DNA of 64,000 bases from Geoglobus sp. UBA235. GTDB taxonomy: Archaea; Halobacteriota; Archaeoglobi; Archaeoglobales; Archaeoglobaceae. The stretch lies in NCBI GenBank assembly GCA_002494725.1, contig DACG01000015.1:58497-122496 (forward strand), read 5' to 3'. The translations under genes and the position numbers were made by a program. Positions 53,011-61,615 of this stretch are shown piece by piece (within the stretch, counting starts at the first letter, position 1; each line of letters starts with the position of its first letter). The notes under the pieces were generated by a model. The model had not been told where the DNA came from. It searched no databases and was given only the letters and a program-made list of their open reading frames with translations.

Positions 53011-54873
53011 TTATATTGCAGACTTGAGATCCTCAACAATCTCGAATATCCTTTCTGCATCCAGATCTCTCAGCCTGTAATGGAGAGCTCCGGTAATTGA
53101 CGCGATCTCAGTAGTGAAACCCAAAGAGACATGGTCGTCAGCGTCAATCACTACTGTCGGGATCCCGTCTCTTGCAATCGCTTCTGACACTCTGATAACC
53201 TCCTCTTTGACGTTTCCAGTGCCCATCGAGACGTTTCCTCTCCCGTCGCTGATCAGTACGAGTATTGGAACGTATCCTCTCGACTTCTCTCTCCTGAGTA
53301 GCTGGTATGCTGTATATAACCCGATGGGGAGAGGTGTTTTACCACCAGTTGGGATATCTCCCACCCTACTGTACGCGAGCTGGGGCGAGGATGTTGGAGG
53401 AACTATGATTTCAGCAGAATCGCCTCTAAAAACCACAAGTGATACCCGGTCTCTCTTCACGTATGCATCCTGAAGGAGTCTCAGGAGTACTCCCTTTGCG
53501 ATCTCCATTCGTTTCAGTGAGGCCATTGACCCGCTTGCATCTACAAGCAGAGCTATGCTGGACGCCGACTTTCCTGAACAGAACCTGTACCTGAGATCCT
53601 GAAATGAAGGTCTTTTTACCCCCCTTGAAAAGGCAGCCCTTATTGTAGCGCCAACTGCAATCTGTTCTCCGTCGAGTCTGAATCTGACATACCTTCCTCT
53701 GTTAGAGAGTGTTCTGACTCGCTTTCCTTTTTTGGCCAGATGTTTTGATTTGATTTCAATTTCGGGTGTACGCGTTTCTCTGGCATCAAATTTTTCCTCT
53801 GAACCGCTCCTTCCGGTAGATGGATATTTATCTCCACCGTCGCTCTGTTTTTCGGCCTTTTCCTGAAGATTTTCTTTAACAAATCCCTCCAGTCTGTCGA
53901 AGTCGACCTGCGGCGGATCGAACGGTCTTGATTTTACTCTGTGAGGGAGTGTAAGTTCTGCGGCCTCTAACACATCTTCAATCTCGATTCTCTTTCGCCC
54001 TTTGAATGCAGCTATTGCTCTCGCAGCCCTTATTGTTGTAATGTCAGCCCTATGAGTTTCAATTCCGAGTTCGCTGCACAGCTTTGCCACCGCTTTTATG
54101 ATGTTGTCTTCAACCACGACGTCGCTGAAAATGGTACGGGCCATCGTGATCCTCTTCTTGAGCCTTTCTTGCTCCCTTTCGTACTTCTTTCTGAATGCTA
54201 TTGGATCTGATGTAAACTCTTCTGCTCGTCTAACAACCTCTGCCCTGAGGTCGGGCTCGGTAATGGCCTTAATGTCAACTACCATACCGAACCTGTCAAG
54301 GAGCTGTGGCCTCAGTTCACCTTCTTCTGGATTCATCGTTCCAACAAGTACAAACCTCGATGGGTGGCGGACCGACACTCCCTCCCTTTCTACTATATTC
54401 CACCCGCTCGCAGCAACATCGAGGAGTGTGTCAACTATATAGTCTTCGAGCAGGTTGACCTCGTCTATATACAGTATGCTATTGTTGGCCTCTGCAAGAA
54501 TCCCGGGTCGGAACGAGACGACTCCATTCCTTAGGGCAGTCTCCACGTCAACTGTCCCAACAACCCTGTCCTCTGTTGCCGATAGAGGTAGTTCCACAAC
54601 ACGCATTTTTCTTTTTGTGAATTTGAGCTCTCCTGCTTCTTTCTTTTTTAAACATTCGGGACAAAGCATGTCTGGTGAACAGGAGAATCTGCATTCAGCA
54701 ACTTCCATCTCCGGCAGAACCTCTGCCAACGCCCTGACTGCCGTTGACTTACCGGTTCCCTTATCCCCTCGAAGCAATACACCACCAATCAATGGATTGA
54801 TTGCGTTGAGAATAAGGGCTTTTTTCATTTTTTCCTGTTCAACTATTGCCGTAAATGGATAGACTTGTGACAT
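53011..54873 (-). CDS. Mg/Co-chelatase ChlI-ChlD-type fusion (AAA+ and VWA)
   Basis: A 620-residue fusion. AAA+ part (about 1-330): Walker A GDKGTGKST at 36-44, Walker B SILYIDEVNLLED near 132 and the family's VSVRHPSRFVLVGTMNPEEGELRPQLLDRFG near 167. A cysteine cluster (61, 65, 71, 74) is inserted after Walker A. A charged linker (about 330-420) leads to a VWA domain with MIDAS LLVDASGSMAS near 440. It would drive metal insertion by the CobN-like subunit at 57715. Start ATG 54873 has an ideal ribosome site GGAGGTG five bases before it; overlaps the ABC gene by 31 bases. Confidence 0.9.
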   Translation of the reverse strand: MSQVYPFTAIVEQEKMKKALILNAINPLIGGVLLRGDKGTGKSTAVRALAEVLPEMEVAECRFSCSPDMLCPECLKKKEAGELKFTKRKMRVVELPLSATEDRVVGTVDVETALRNGVVSFRPGILAEANNSILYIDEVNLLEDYIVDTLLDVAASGWNIVEREGVSVRHPSRFVLVGTMNPEEGELRPQLLDRFGMVVDIKAITEPDLRAEVVRRAEEFTSDPIAFRKKYEREQERLKKRITMARTIFSDVVVEDNIIKAVAKLCSELGIETHRADITTIRAARAIAAFKGRKRIEIEDVLEAAELTLPHRVKSRPFDPPQVDFDRLEGFVKENLQEKAEKQSDGGDKYPSTGRSGSEEKFDARETRTPEIEIKSKHLAKKGKRVRTLSNRGRYVRFRLDGEQIAVGATIRAAFSRGVKRPSFQDLRYRFCSGKSASSIALLVDASGSMASLKRMEIAKGVLLRLLQDAYVKRDRVSLVVFRGDSAEIIVPPTSSPQLAYSRVGDIPTGGKTPLPIGLYTAYQLLRREKSRGYVPILVLISDGRGNVSMGTGNVKEEVIRVSEAIARDGIPTVVIDADDHVSLGFTTEIASITGALHYRLRDLDAERIFEIVEDLKSAI

Positions 54874-56024
54874 GACAGCACCTCCGGAATTTTCGAAAGT
54901 TTGACTGGAATTGCATCGATACCAAGTTTTTCGAGTTCCTCAGCATTACGCAGGCTCAAAATCTTTTTTGCACATTTTAAGAGCTCCAGATTTTTCATGT
55001 TAAATTCACCCACAGGAAATCCAGAGTCTATAACAACTTTTTTGCTTATCAGTTCTTTTGCTTTTTCAAAAGCAGTATCTGTAATTTCTCTGTATGGTTT
55101 TTCAGTAATTAGGTGTGCTGCAGTGTTACGCGCAATTACATAATCTACATCGCTAACATGTACGACTCCAGCGGTAAATGCGATCCCTTTCTTTGCAAGA
55201 AGCCTCATTAGGTTGGCACCGCTCCCGCCTCCACAGACCACATGAACTCTTGCATCTATACCATCGTTTCTGAGCTCAAACGACCCGATTTCTATCTCGA
55301 ATCTCGCATTTTCGACTCCGTAAACATTGCGCATTATTTCTGAGGTCAGAATTTCTTCAGGTATCCCTTCTGCAACAACTCCACCGTTTTTAACCAGTAC
55401 CACTCTGTCACAGATCCTCAGAGCCAGCTCCACATCGTGAGTCGTGAGAATGATTGCGATATTTTTCTCAGTTGCAATCTTTCTGAGAAGCAACATCACC
55501 TCTAACTTATGACGGGCATCGAGATAGCTTGTGGGCTCATCCATGAGTATTACCTCTGGCTCTTGAGCAAGTGCTCGTGCTATCAGAACCTTTTGCTTCT
55601 CACCATCACTCATTTCCGAGAAAAGACGATCTGCGAGATAATCTGCATTAACGAGTTGTAGACACTCTTCGATCGTTTTTCTGTCATTTACGCTCAATCT
55701 GCCAAAAGCATCGACGTACGGGTATCTTCCAAGTGCGACAACCCCATATCCGGTAAGGAACCCAACCTCTACTCTTTCAGTCAGCATGATTGACATTTTT
55801 CTCGCAAGTCTGTCTGACTTTAGACAGAATATTTCGGAACCATCTATGAACGCTGTTCCGGCAATAGGCTTGAGCGCGCTCATCAGGGTTTTAAGCAGTG
55901 TTGATTTCCCACTGCCGTTTGGGCCAAGCACTCCGAGAACTTCGCCTCTTCTTACCTCAATGTTCAGCCCACTCAAAACAGGGCTAGAATAGCCCACACT
56001 TAGACTCTCTGTTTTTAGAGCAAT
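54843..56024 (-). CDS. FecE/BtuD-type ABC ATPase with extra C-terminal domain; probable ATT start
   Basis: ATPase part (to about residue 235): Walker A GPNGSGKST, signature MSDGEKQKVLIARA, Walker B VILMDEPTSYLD, the expected partner of the permease at 50967. The remaining about 150 residues form a second domain with a glycine-rich loop VVCGGGSGANLM and VVIDSGFPVGEFN, which I do not recognise by name. The first GTG (55997) would cut the first beta strand. An in-frame ATT at 56024 restores IALKTESLSVGYSS and is preceded by GGGGGTGAT, nearly perfect Shine-Dalgarno, overlapping the GATE gene by 10 bases. Confidence 0.8.
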   Translation of the reverse strand: MALKTESLSVGYSSPVLSGLNIEVRRGEVLGVLGPNGSGKSTLLKTLMSALKPIAGTAFIDGSEIFCLKSDRLARKMSIMLTERVEVGFLTGYGVVALGRYPYVDAFGRLSVNDRKTIEECLQLVNADYLADRLFSEMSDGEKQKVLIARALAQEPEVILMDEPTSYLDARHKLEVMLLLRKIATEKNIAIILTTHDVELALRICDRVVLVKNGGVVAEGIPEEILTSEIMRNVYGVENARFEIEIGSFELRNDGIDARVHVVCGGGSGANLMRLLAKKGIAFTAGVVHVSDVDYVIARNTAAHLITEKPYREITDTAFEKAKELISKKVVIDSGFPVGEFNMKNLELLKCAKKILSLRNAEELEKLGIDAIPVKLSKIPEVLSCHKSIHLRQ

Positions 56025-56914
56025 AGTATCACCCCCGCAATAACCATTGCATCAAGAACGAGGGATACAATTGCGTTGAGTGCTACAATCTTAACACCTA
56101 GCCTCCCGAAAAGCGAAACATGGAAGGGAAGAGAGTGTTTCACGTAACCAGTTGACAGAGTGATGACGTTTCCGAGCATAAGTGCTACGAGCAGCCACTT
56201 GACACTTATCCCTCCGCTTTCCAGCATCCCAGATCCTGTAACGATGGCAGCCTTTGTACTGACGAGTTCTATGGTAGCTATTGCTATAATTGATGGCTCG
56301 ACAGGAAGAAACGAGAAAAAGCTGGATGCAATGTCGAATACTCCAAGCTGGGTAGCAATCTGCACCGAAAAGTACGTTATGAACATCATAACTCCAGTTC
56401 TCTTTACGAGTGTGAATGAAGTGTGGGGTGTATGAGACTTCACGGCCTGCGCCATTCTGGAGTTGGTGCTCCATTTCGCAGCCATTGCAACACCTATTAC
56501 GGACTTGGTGACAGCCACCAGCATCCGCAGTGCGGTGTACACAACACCTGTCCAACCGAGAATGGGTATTACGAAAGGAATGAAAAACCGGTACGTATGG
56601 GAAACCGAGGATGGAAACGAGTTGATGAAGGATGCAGCTATTACCTCCCGTTCGTCAATAACTCTGTCTTTGAGGGCCTGAGCGAGCATGGAGTAGGATG
56701 CAGTTGCACTGATGAAGCAAACGGCAGCAGATGTGGCAACAACATGTCCCACGTGAAGCCTCTCCAGAATGGGGCTGGCCAGTAATGCCAGCCTGTTCAT
56801 CAGTCCCCTTCTGATCATCACTGACGTTGCGGCACTTGCAATCACAACTACTGGGATTGTGAATGCCAGAAATCTCACGGTTACAGCCAGTGCAGAGTAG
56901 ATGTCCACAGTCAT
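56015..56914 (-). CDS. GATE (nucleoside-recognition) domain membrane protein
   Basis: A 299-residue protein with about eight membrane segments and Gate-domain traits: FTIPVVVIASAATSVMIRRGLMNRLA near the N-terminus, SFINSFPSSVSHTYRFFIPFVIPILG near 92-117 and a second half with ELVSTKAAIVTGSGMLESGG. Related domains occur in FeoB and in nucleoside and spore-maturation proteins. Beside a chelatase and a FecCD system it may move a metal or tetrapyrrole (inference). First gene of the unit GATE-ABC ATPase-ChlID; its promoter carries the shared palindrome. Confidence 0.75.
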   Translation of the reverse strand: MTVDIYSALAVTVRFLAFTIPVVVIASAATSVMIRRGLMNRLALLASPILERLHVGHVVATSAAVCFISATASYSMLAQALKDRVIDEREVIAASFINSFPSSVSHTYRFFIPFVIPILGWTGVVYTALRMLVAVTKSVIGVAMAAKWSTNSRMAQAVKSHTPHTSFTLVKRTGVMMFITYFSVQIATQLGVFDIASSFFSFLPVEPSIIAIATIELVSTKAAIVTGSGMLESGGISVKWLLVALMLGNVITLSTGYVKHSLPFHVSLFGRLGVKIVALNAIVSLVLDAMVIAGVILLL

Positions 56915-56924
56915 TTACATTAAG

Positions 56925-56947
56925 TCAAATTTATTTGATTATAAATC
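56925..56947 (-). promoter_or_regulatory. Promoter and operator of the GATE-ATPase-chelatase unit
   Basis: Read on the minus strand: TATA element TTTATAAT at about 56940-56947, then the perfect palindrome TCAAATAAATTTGA at 56925-56938, then ATG 56914. Distance from TATA to start is about 29 bases. The extended form TAATCAAAT-NN-ATTTGA equals that of the other two units. It lies immediately past the stop of the radical SAM gene (56939). Confidence 0.7.
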
Positions 56948-57718
56948 TTGCGATCTGAATGGACAGCAAGTGGTTTTTTCGATACCAATCGAAGCAAGCG
57001 TGGCACAACTCCTCATTACTCTCCCTTTGGGGGTGACGAAAATGCTCTTTCCCTCCAGAGCTGCACACTTTAATCCGAGTTCTCTCTGCAGAATGTTTCT
57101 GAATCTCAGACGGTATCCAGATAATATGCTATATTTCATCGCATCTTCTATAAACCTCACATCTGGAGGTGCTAAGTTAGTCCCTCTCCCGGCTCTTTTG
57201 AGGGCGTCGAAGCTCACGCTTTTTGCCCCGAAAGCGTATGCAATATCGACGAGTTCCTTCAGCTTATCTTGATTTTCACGGGTTACGACACAGGTCACCC
57301 CATATGGAATATCGTGGTTTTTCAGCAGCATCATTGCCCTGAGAACATCTCCTGTTGAGCCTGACCCATCTGCATATGGCCTCAGCCTGTCGTTCACGTC
57401 TGCAGGCCCGTCAAGACTGATTCCAATTTTAACCCCGAGATTTGAAAGTTCCTCTGCTTTTCCCGCCGTAAGCAGTGTTCCGTTTGTTTGAACAGAAAAT
57501 CGGGCTTCGTACCTCTCTGCAAGTCTCCTGATGAGCCTGTAATTCAGCAACGGCTCGCCACCTGTAAACTGGACCTTCAACCTCTCGCTGTAATGCTCTT
57601 CAATCGCTTTTTTAGCTGTGGAGAGCTTCATGTACTCTTTGCGCTCACCACCGCGTGCGTAACAGTAAACGCATCTGAGGTTGCAGTCGCTGGTTAGCGA
57701 TAGTACAAGAAGCATCAT
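56939..57718 (-). CDS. Radical SAM protein coupled to cobN
   Basis: A 259-residue radical SAM enzyme. The cluster motif is CNLRCVYCYA (Cys13, Cys17, Cys20), followed by FTGGEPLLNY near 52, VQTNGTLLT near 76 and GISLDGPADVNDRLR near 99, all typical of the MoaA/AnSME-like group. The C-terminus keeps three to four cysteines (LKCAAL, RSCATL, TTCCPF), enough for a short auxiliary cluster site, less than a full SPASM domain. ATG 57718 overlaps the cobN stop by 4 bases, so it is made with CobN; perhaps a tetrapyrrole or peptide modification (inference). Confidence 0.82.
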   Translation of the reverse strand: MMLLVLSLTSDCNLRCVYCYARGGERKEYMKLSTAKKAIEEHYSERLKVQFTGGEPLLNYRLIRRLAERYEARFSVQTNGTLLTAGKAEELSNLGVKIGISLDGPADVNDRLRPYADGSGSTGDVLRAMMLLKNHDIPYGVTCVVTRENQDKLKELVDIAYAFGAKSVSFDALKRAGRGTNLAPPDVRFIEDAMKYSILSGYRLRFRNILQRELGLKCAALEGKSIFVTPKGRVMRSCATLASIGIEKTTCCPFRSQDL

Positions 57719-60700
57719 TCCAGCCCTGCCTCCATCTCGAGGTAAATCTGCCTGAGTCTTTCCTTAGTTTCATCGTCAGCGTTCCACATCCCCCTCTGGA
57801 TTGCTTCTAGCAACCTCTCTGTAATATCTAACAGTGCGTAGGGGTTGTTCTCTTTGAAGAATTCCCTCATCTCCTTGCTGAACACATATTTTTCTGTAAT
57901 TCCGTCGTACATCCAGTCTTCAATTATGTCAGAAGTAGCATCCCACTGGAACATGTGGTCGACATATTTGGAAAAGTACTCTCCGCCCTTATAGCCGTGT
58001 TTTTTCATTTCCTCGATCCACTTTGGGTTCATTACCTTCGATCTGTAGATTCTTTTGCCTTCCTCCTCAAGACTCCTAACTTTAATAGATTCAGGATTAG
58101 AGGAATCGCCGACATAGGATTTTGGATCTCCGCCAAGGGATCTTATTGTAGCGATGAGACCGCCGTGATAATTGTTGAAGTCATCCCCCTCAAATATGTC
58201 CCACTCCTGACTGTCCTCGTTCTTTACAGTAACCTCCACGATTTTCAGTATGCTCAGGAAAGAGTCTTCAGCCTCGACTCCATATCTGTCCTTTCCGTAT
58301 GCATAGCATCCCCATTTAATGTATGCTTTTGCAAGATCATTGACGTCTTCCCAGTTTCCGTTTTCCAGCAAATGGCTCACTCCAGCACCATGTGCACCGG
58401 GCATGTCGCCGAATATCCTGAGCAAATCTATACCTTCTTTGACGTGCTTTTTTACGTAATTCAAATCATCCGGTTCATCCAGTGTTGCAACGAGCCTCAC
58501 AGCATTATCCATCAGTTCCACAAGATTATAGAATGAATCCCTGAACATCCCGCTGATTCTTACAACAACATCTATCCTTGGCCTCCCGAGTTCTCCCAGC
58601 GGAATCGCCTCGAGGCCATTCACTCTTCCAACCCTGTCGTATTTCGGCTTTACACCGAGCAAATACAGAAACTGAGCTACATCTTCTCCCTGCGTCCTCA
58701 TCGTCGGGGAGGACCAGATCACCATCGCCACAGTCTCAGGGTACTTGCCCTCTTCCTCAAGGTATCTCCTCACCAACTCTTCTGCAAGCTTCTTGCCGTT
58801 TTCATAGGCTTGTTCAGTCGGAATTTCCCATGGATTGCAGGAGTAAAAGTTCTTTCCAGTAGGCAAAGCTTTTGGATTTCTTGTGATTGCACCACTCATT
58901 CCCGGTTTGACGTATCTGCCATTAATAGATTTAACAAGCCAGTCAATCTCCTCGTTAGACTCAAGTTTTCTCTTGAGATCGAGGATGAATTCCGATAGCT
59001 CATTCCCCGCACCTTTCTCAATAACCTCCCTCACAATCCTTCTACTCTCTCCAAAAATTTCTTCCATTATCTTGGACTTTGTTTTTCCGTAACGTTTCAG
59101 ACACTCCTCGTTGTTCAGTTCCAAATTGTAACCCAGTCTGCGCGAGGCTATTTCCAGAATTGATGGATGGTTTCCATGTCTTATCCTGAGTATTGAAACA
59201 ATTGTTTCGACGAGTTTCTCTCCTTCAAGTCCCTGTCCAAAAACATGGAGTCCAAGGTTGATCATGGAGGTCTTGAGTTCCAATAACGCTTCATGTATCT
59301 CCTCAACGTTATCACATGTATCTTCCACCAGTTTCAGCTCTTTGGCAAGCTTCAGTACACTCTCTCTGTATTCCTGCCCTTTGCCATACCCCGTGGCCCC
59401 ATAATAATCTTCAAGCAATTTCTCCAGCCTGAGGTAATCTTCATACAAATCTGCGGTCGTGAAGGCTGGTGGGAGGTGGTCTATTATGCACGCGTAACCC
59501 CTCCTTTTTGCCTGTGTACCTTCCCCGGGGTTGTTTACGATGTATATATAGAAGTGCGGGACATCCATGCATACGTCCGGAAAGCAGTTATGCGAAAGTC
59601 CGAATCCCTTTCCGGGAAGCCATTCAAGTGTTCCGTGCTTTCCGACGTGTATTATTGCATCAGCCTTGAAAATCTTGGATATGTAGTGATAAAATGCTAT
59701 GTACTGGTATGTTGGCGGGAGATCGGGGTTGTGATATGCCTTCTCCGGATTCTCTCCGAATCCTCTCGCAGGCTGGAGACCAATCAGCACGTTTCCGTTA
59801 ATGACAATTGGGAGGAGGTATTCCCCTTGGAACACGTAAGCCTTCCCTGGTTCATTTCCCCAGTGCTCGACCATTTTTTCTTTTGCTCCATCAGGAAGGT
59901 CTAGATTCACATTTTTCTTCATAATTCTGGCAACATCTGTTGTGAGGTGCCTTTGGTCATTGGTTGCAACAGTCAGCACCTTTTCTATAAGCTCGTTTCC
60001 GTTTTTAGGCACCCACTCAATATAAAATCCCTCGTCTCTCAATTTTTTAAGTAGCCTTGCTACACTCTCAGGGGAATCAAGCCCAAATGCTGAAGCAACC
60101 CTATCATTTCTCGGAGGGTAGTTGTGGAGAACGATGGCGATTCTTTTTTTCGCATTCTCTTTTCTCTTCAGAGTAGCATATTTAACTGCGATCCGTGCGA
60201 ACTTTTCCACTCTGTCCGGGACGGGTTCGATGTACACAATTTCTGCATCACTGCCTCCAGTGCTCTTTTTGCATGCTATTGGAAAGTGTATGATCGCGGA
60301 GTCAAATTCAGGCATTGCTGCGCTTATCACAACATCCACTGGACTCAGGCCCTGTTCTGAATTTTCCCACTCTTCGAGTTTCACAAGGCCGACTATTGCC
60401 TGCAATAGTGGAACATCGAGTCTCTCGAGAAAGTTCAGCTTTTCCAGACCAAAATGTCCAGACGTTAGGGAGAACATCGTCACATTAACCAGAACATCTA
60501 TTACCGGATTTCCATCTCTCGTGAAATACTCCTGAACGCTCCTTTCCATTCCCCATGAACCCAGATCATTTGAACCTCTATCACAGAATACTGCAACCAC
60601 ATTTGCATGTTTCTCGATTTCACTAATCAATGCATCAATGTGCTTTATATCACCACTTACCCACCAGTTTCTGTAGAACAAAATACCAACGGTTGGCTTT

Positions 60701-61191
60701 TCTGGATTGAGTTTTTCAAGATACTCTCTGCCGTAAATTCTTCCCCTGTAGTATATTCCTTGCCATGGTATTGACTTCGGTTCTTCGTATACAACATCTT
60801 CTCCACCAAATTTGCTGGCGAGGAACAGCAGGAGGTTTCTGTAATTCTCGATTCCCTCGAATGCCATGTATTTCAATATTTTTCTCCTATCTTCCGCACT
60901 TACGGTGCAATAAGGCTCAAGCTCTTGATGGTTCTCGTAGAGTGTCGGGAAAGGGCAGAAATGGACGCCGTTTTCAACAAGGAATTTGTGAAACTCTTCA
61001 ACAGGAAATACATCTTTACCACCCATCAGCCTTGCCACTACTATATCTGCACCTTTGCAGAATTCTCTGAACTTTTTGAAATTTCCTTTTAGGTCGTAAA
61101 CCATTAAGTTGATCCCTTGGACGTATTTTCTCGCTCTTTCCAGCATAAGCACATCAGTTGATACATTGGTTATGAAACCTATTTTTGCCAT
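57715..61191 (-). CDS. cobN: CobN-type large subunit of cobalt/magnesium chelatase
   Basis: An 1158-residue chelatase large subunit (CobN/BchH family, about 1200). Diagnostic stretches: VHVGKHGTLEWLPGKGFGLSHNCFPD near 540, VNNPGEGTQAKRRGYACIIDHLPPAFTTADLYEDY near 575, and the C-terminal QWDATSDIIEDWMYDGITEKYVF. It binds a tetrapyrrole and receives the metal, powered by the ChlI-ChlD fusion at 53011. I start at ATG 61191, the first residue of the conserved MAKIGFITN; upstream in-frame ATGs (61377, 61329) lie beyond the TATA box and operator. Cobalt, magnesium, nickel or iron specificity cannot be read from sequence. Confidence 0.9.
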   Translation of the reverse strand: MAKIGFITNVSTDVLMLERARKYVQGINLMVYDLKGNFKKFREFCKGADIVVARLMGGKDVFPVEEFHKFLVENGVHFCPFPTLYENHQELEPYCTVSAEDRRKILKYMAFEGIENYRNLLLFLASKFGGEDVVYEEPKSIPWQGIYYRGRIYGREYLEKLNPEKPTVGILFYRNWWVSGDIKHIDALISEIEKHANVVAVFCDRGSNDLGSWGMERSVQEYFTRDGNPVIDVLVNVTMFSLTSGHFGLEKLNFLERLDVPLLQAIVGLVKLEEWENSEQGLSPVDVVISAAMPEFDSAIIHFPIACKKSTGGSDAEIVYIEPVPDRVEKFARIAVKYATLKRKENAKKRIAIVLHNYPPRNDRVASAFGLDSPESVARLLKKLRDEGFYIEWVPKNGNELIEKVLTVATNDQRHLTTDVARIMKKNVNLDLPDGAKEKMVEHWGNEPGKAYVFQGEYLLPIVINGNVLIGLQPARGFGENPEKAYHNPDLPPTYQYIAFYHYISKIFKADAIIHVGKHGTLEWLPGKGFGLSHNCFPDVCMDVPHFYIYIVNNPGEGTQAKRRGYACIIDHLPPAFTTADLYEDYLRLEKLLEDYYGATGYGKGQEYRESVLKLAKELKLVEDTCDNVEEIHEALLELKTSMINLGLHVFGQGLEGEKLVETIVSILRIRHGNHPSILEIASRRLGYNLELNNEECLKRYGKTKSKIMEEIFGESRRIVREVIEKGAGNELSEFILDLKRKLESNEEIDWLVKSINGRYVKPGMSGAITRNPKALPTGKNFYSCNPWEIPTEQAYENGKKLAEELVRRYLEEEGKYPETVAMVIWSSPTMRTQGEDVAQFLYLLGVKPKYDRVGRVNGLEAIPLGELGRPRIDVVVRISGMFRDSFYNLVELMDNAVRLVATLDEPDDLNYVKKHVKEGIDLLRIFGDMPGAHGAGVSHLLENGNWEDVNDLAKAYIKWGCYAYGKDRYGVEAEDSFLSILKIVEVTVKNEDSQEWDIFEGDDFNNYHGGLIATIRSLGGDPKSYVGDSSNPESIKVRSLEEEGKRIYRSKVMNPKWIEEMKKHGYKGGEYFSKYVDHMFQWDATSDIIEDWMYDGITEKYVFSKEMREFFKENNPYALLDITERLLEAIQRGMWNADDETKERLRQIYLEMEAGLE

Positions 61192-61196
61192 TGTAA

Positions 61197-61225
61197 TCAA
61201 ATTATTTTGACGTAATTTAAAGTTA
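61197..61225 (-). promoter_or_regulatory. Promoter and operator of the cobN-radical SAM unit
   Basis: Minus strand: TATA-like CTTTAAATT at about 61215-61229, then the near-palindrome TCAAAATAATTTGA (61197-61210), then ATG 61191 within 6 bases. Geometry and sequence (TAATCAAAT-NN-TTTTGA on the plus strand) match the other two units, with one mismatch in the palindrome. Confidence 0.65.
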
Positions 61226-61233
61226 ACTTTAAA
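61216..61233. repeat. Perfect 18-base palindrome at the cobN TATA box
   Basis: TTTAAAGTTAACTTTAAA reads the same on both strands and covers the TATA position of cobN. It may be chance in AT-rich DNA, a bidirectional TATA or a second operator. Confidence 0.5.
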
Positions 61234-61422
61234 TGCCCAAATGAGATGTTGCGATTTACAAGACGAAGATGAGTGAACTGAATAAGCCGAGTAATAGCCC
61301 AAGTAATAGTCTGTAAGTCCATGCTGCATATTTCCAACCCTCCTAAACATTCTTGAGGGTTTCAATACCCTTCTCATCTTGGAGTAAGGTTTTATTGTGT
61401 GAAGCCCAAGGTTCAGAACTGA

Positions 61423-61615
61423 AGGAAATTGTGGTGGAGGTCAGAGAAGAAGACCTGCCAAAAATTTCAAAACTTTCAAAAGAAGTTCAGCCACACTACA
61501 TTGACGAGAGAGAATGGCTCATAGCAATCTGTGCCCTAAATTCAAAAACTCGACACATTCACCTTTTATCGACGAGATAAAGAAGACACTGGGAATACCG
61601 GGACTTGAGGAATGA
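61423..61615 (+). pseudogene. Small frameshifted gene remnant
   Basis: Two frames join into a charged protein piece: LKEIVVEVREEDLPKISKLSKEVQPHYIDEREWL in the first, then, after a shift near 61540-61550, FKNSTHSPFIDEIKKTLGIPGLEE to a stop at 61613-61615. Family not recognised. Its stop overlaps the next ATG (61612) as ATGA, the mark of translational coupling, so it was once a real operon member. Confidence 0.4.

Noticed and set aside
61192..61377. N-terminal extension of CobN by 62 residues from an in-frame ATG, with GGAGG near 61342
   Set aside because: It would run through the TATA box and palindromic operator; the conserved protein starts at MAKIGFITN (61191) and the extension has unlike, Ser/Tyr-rich composition.
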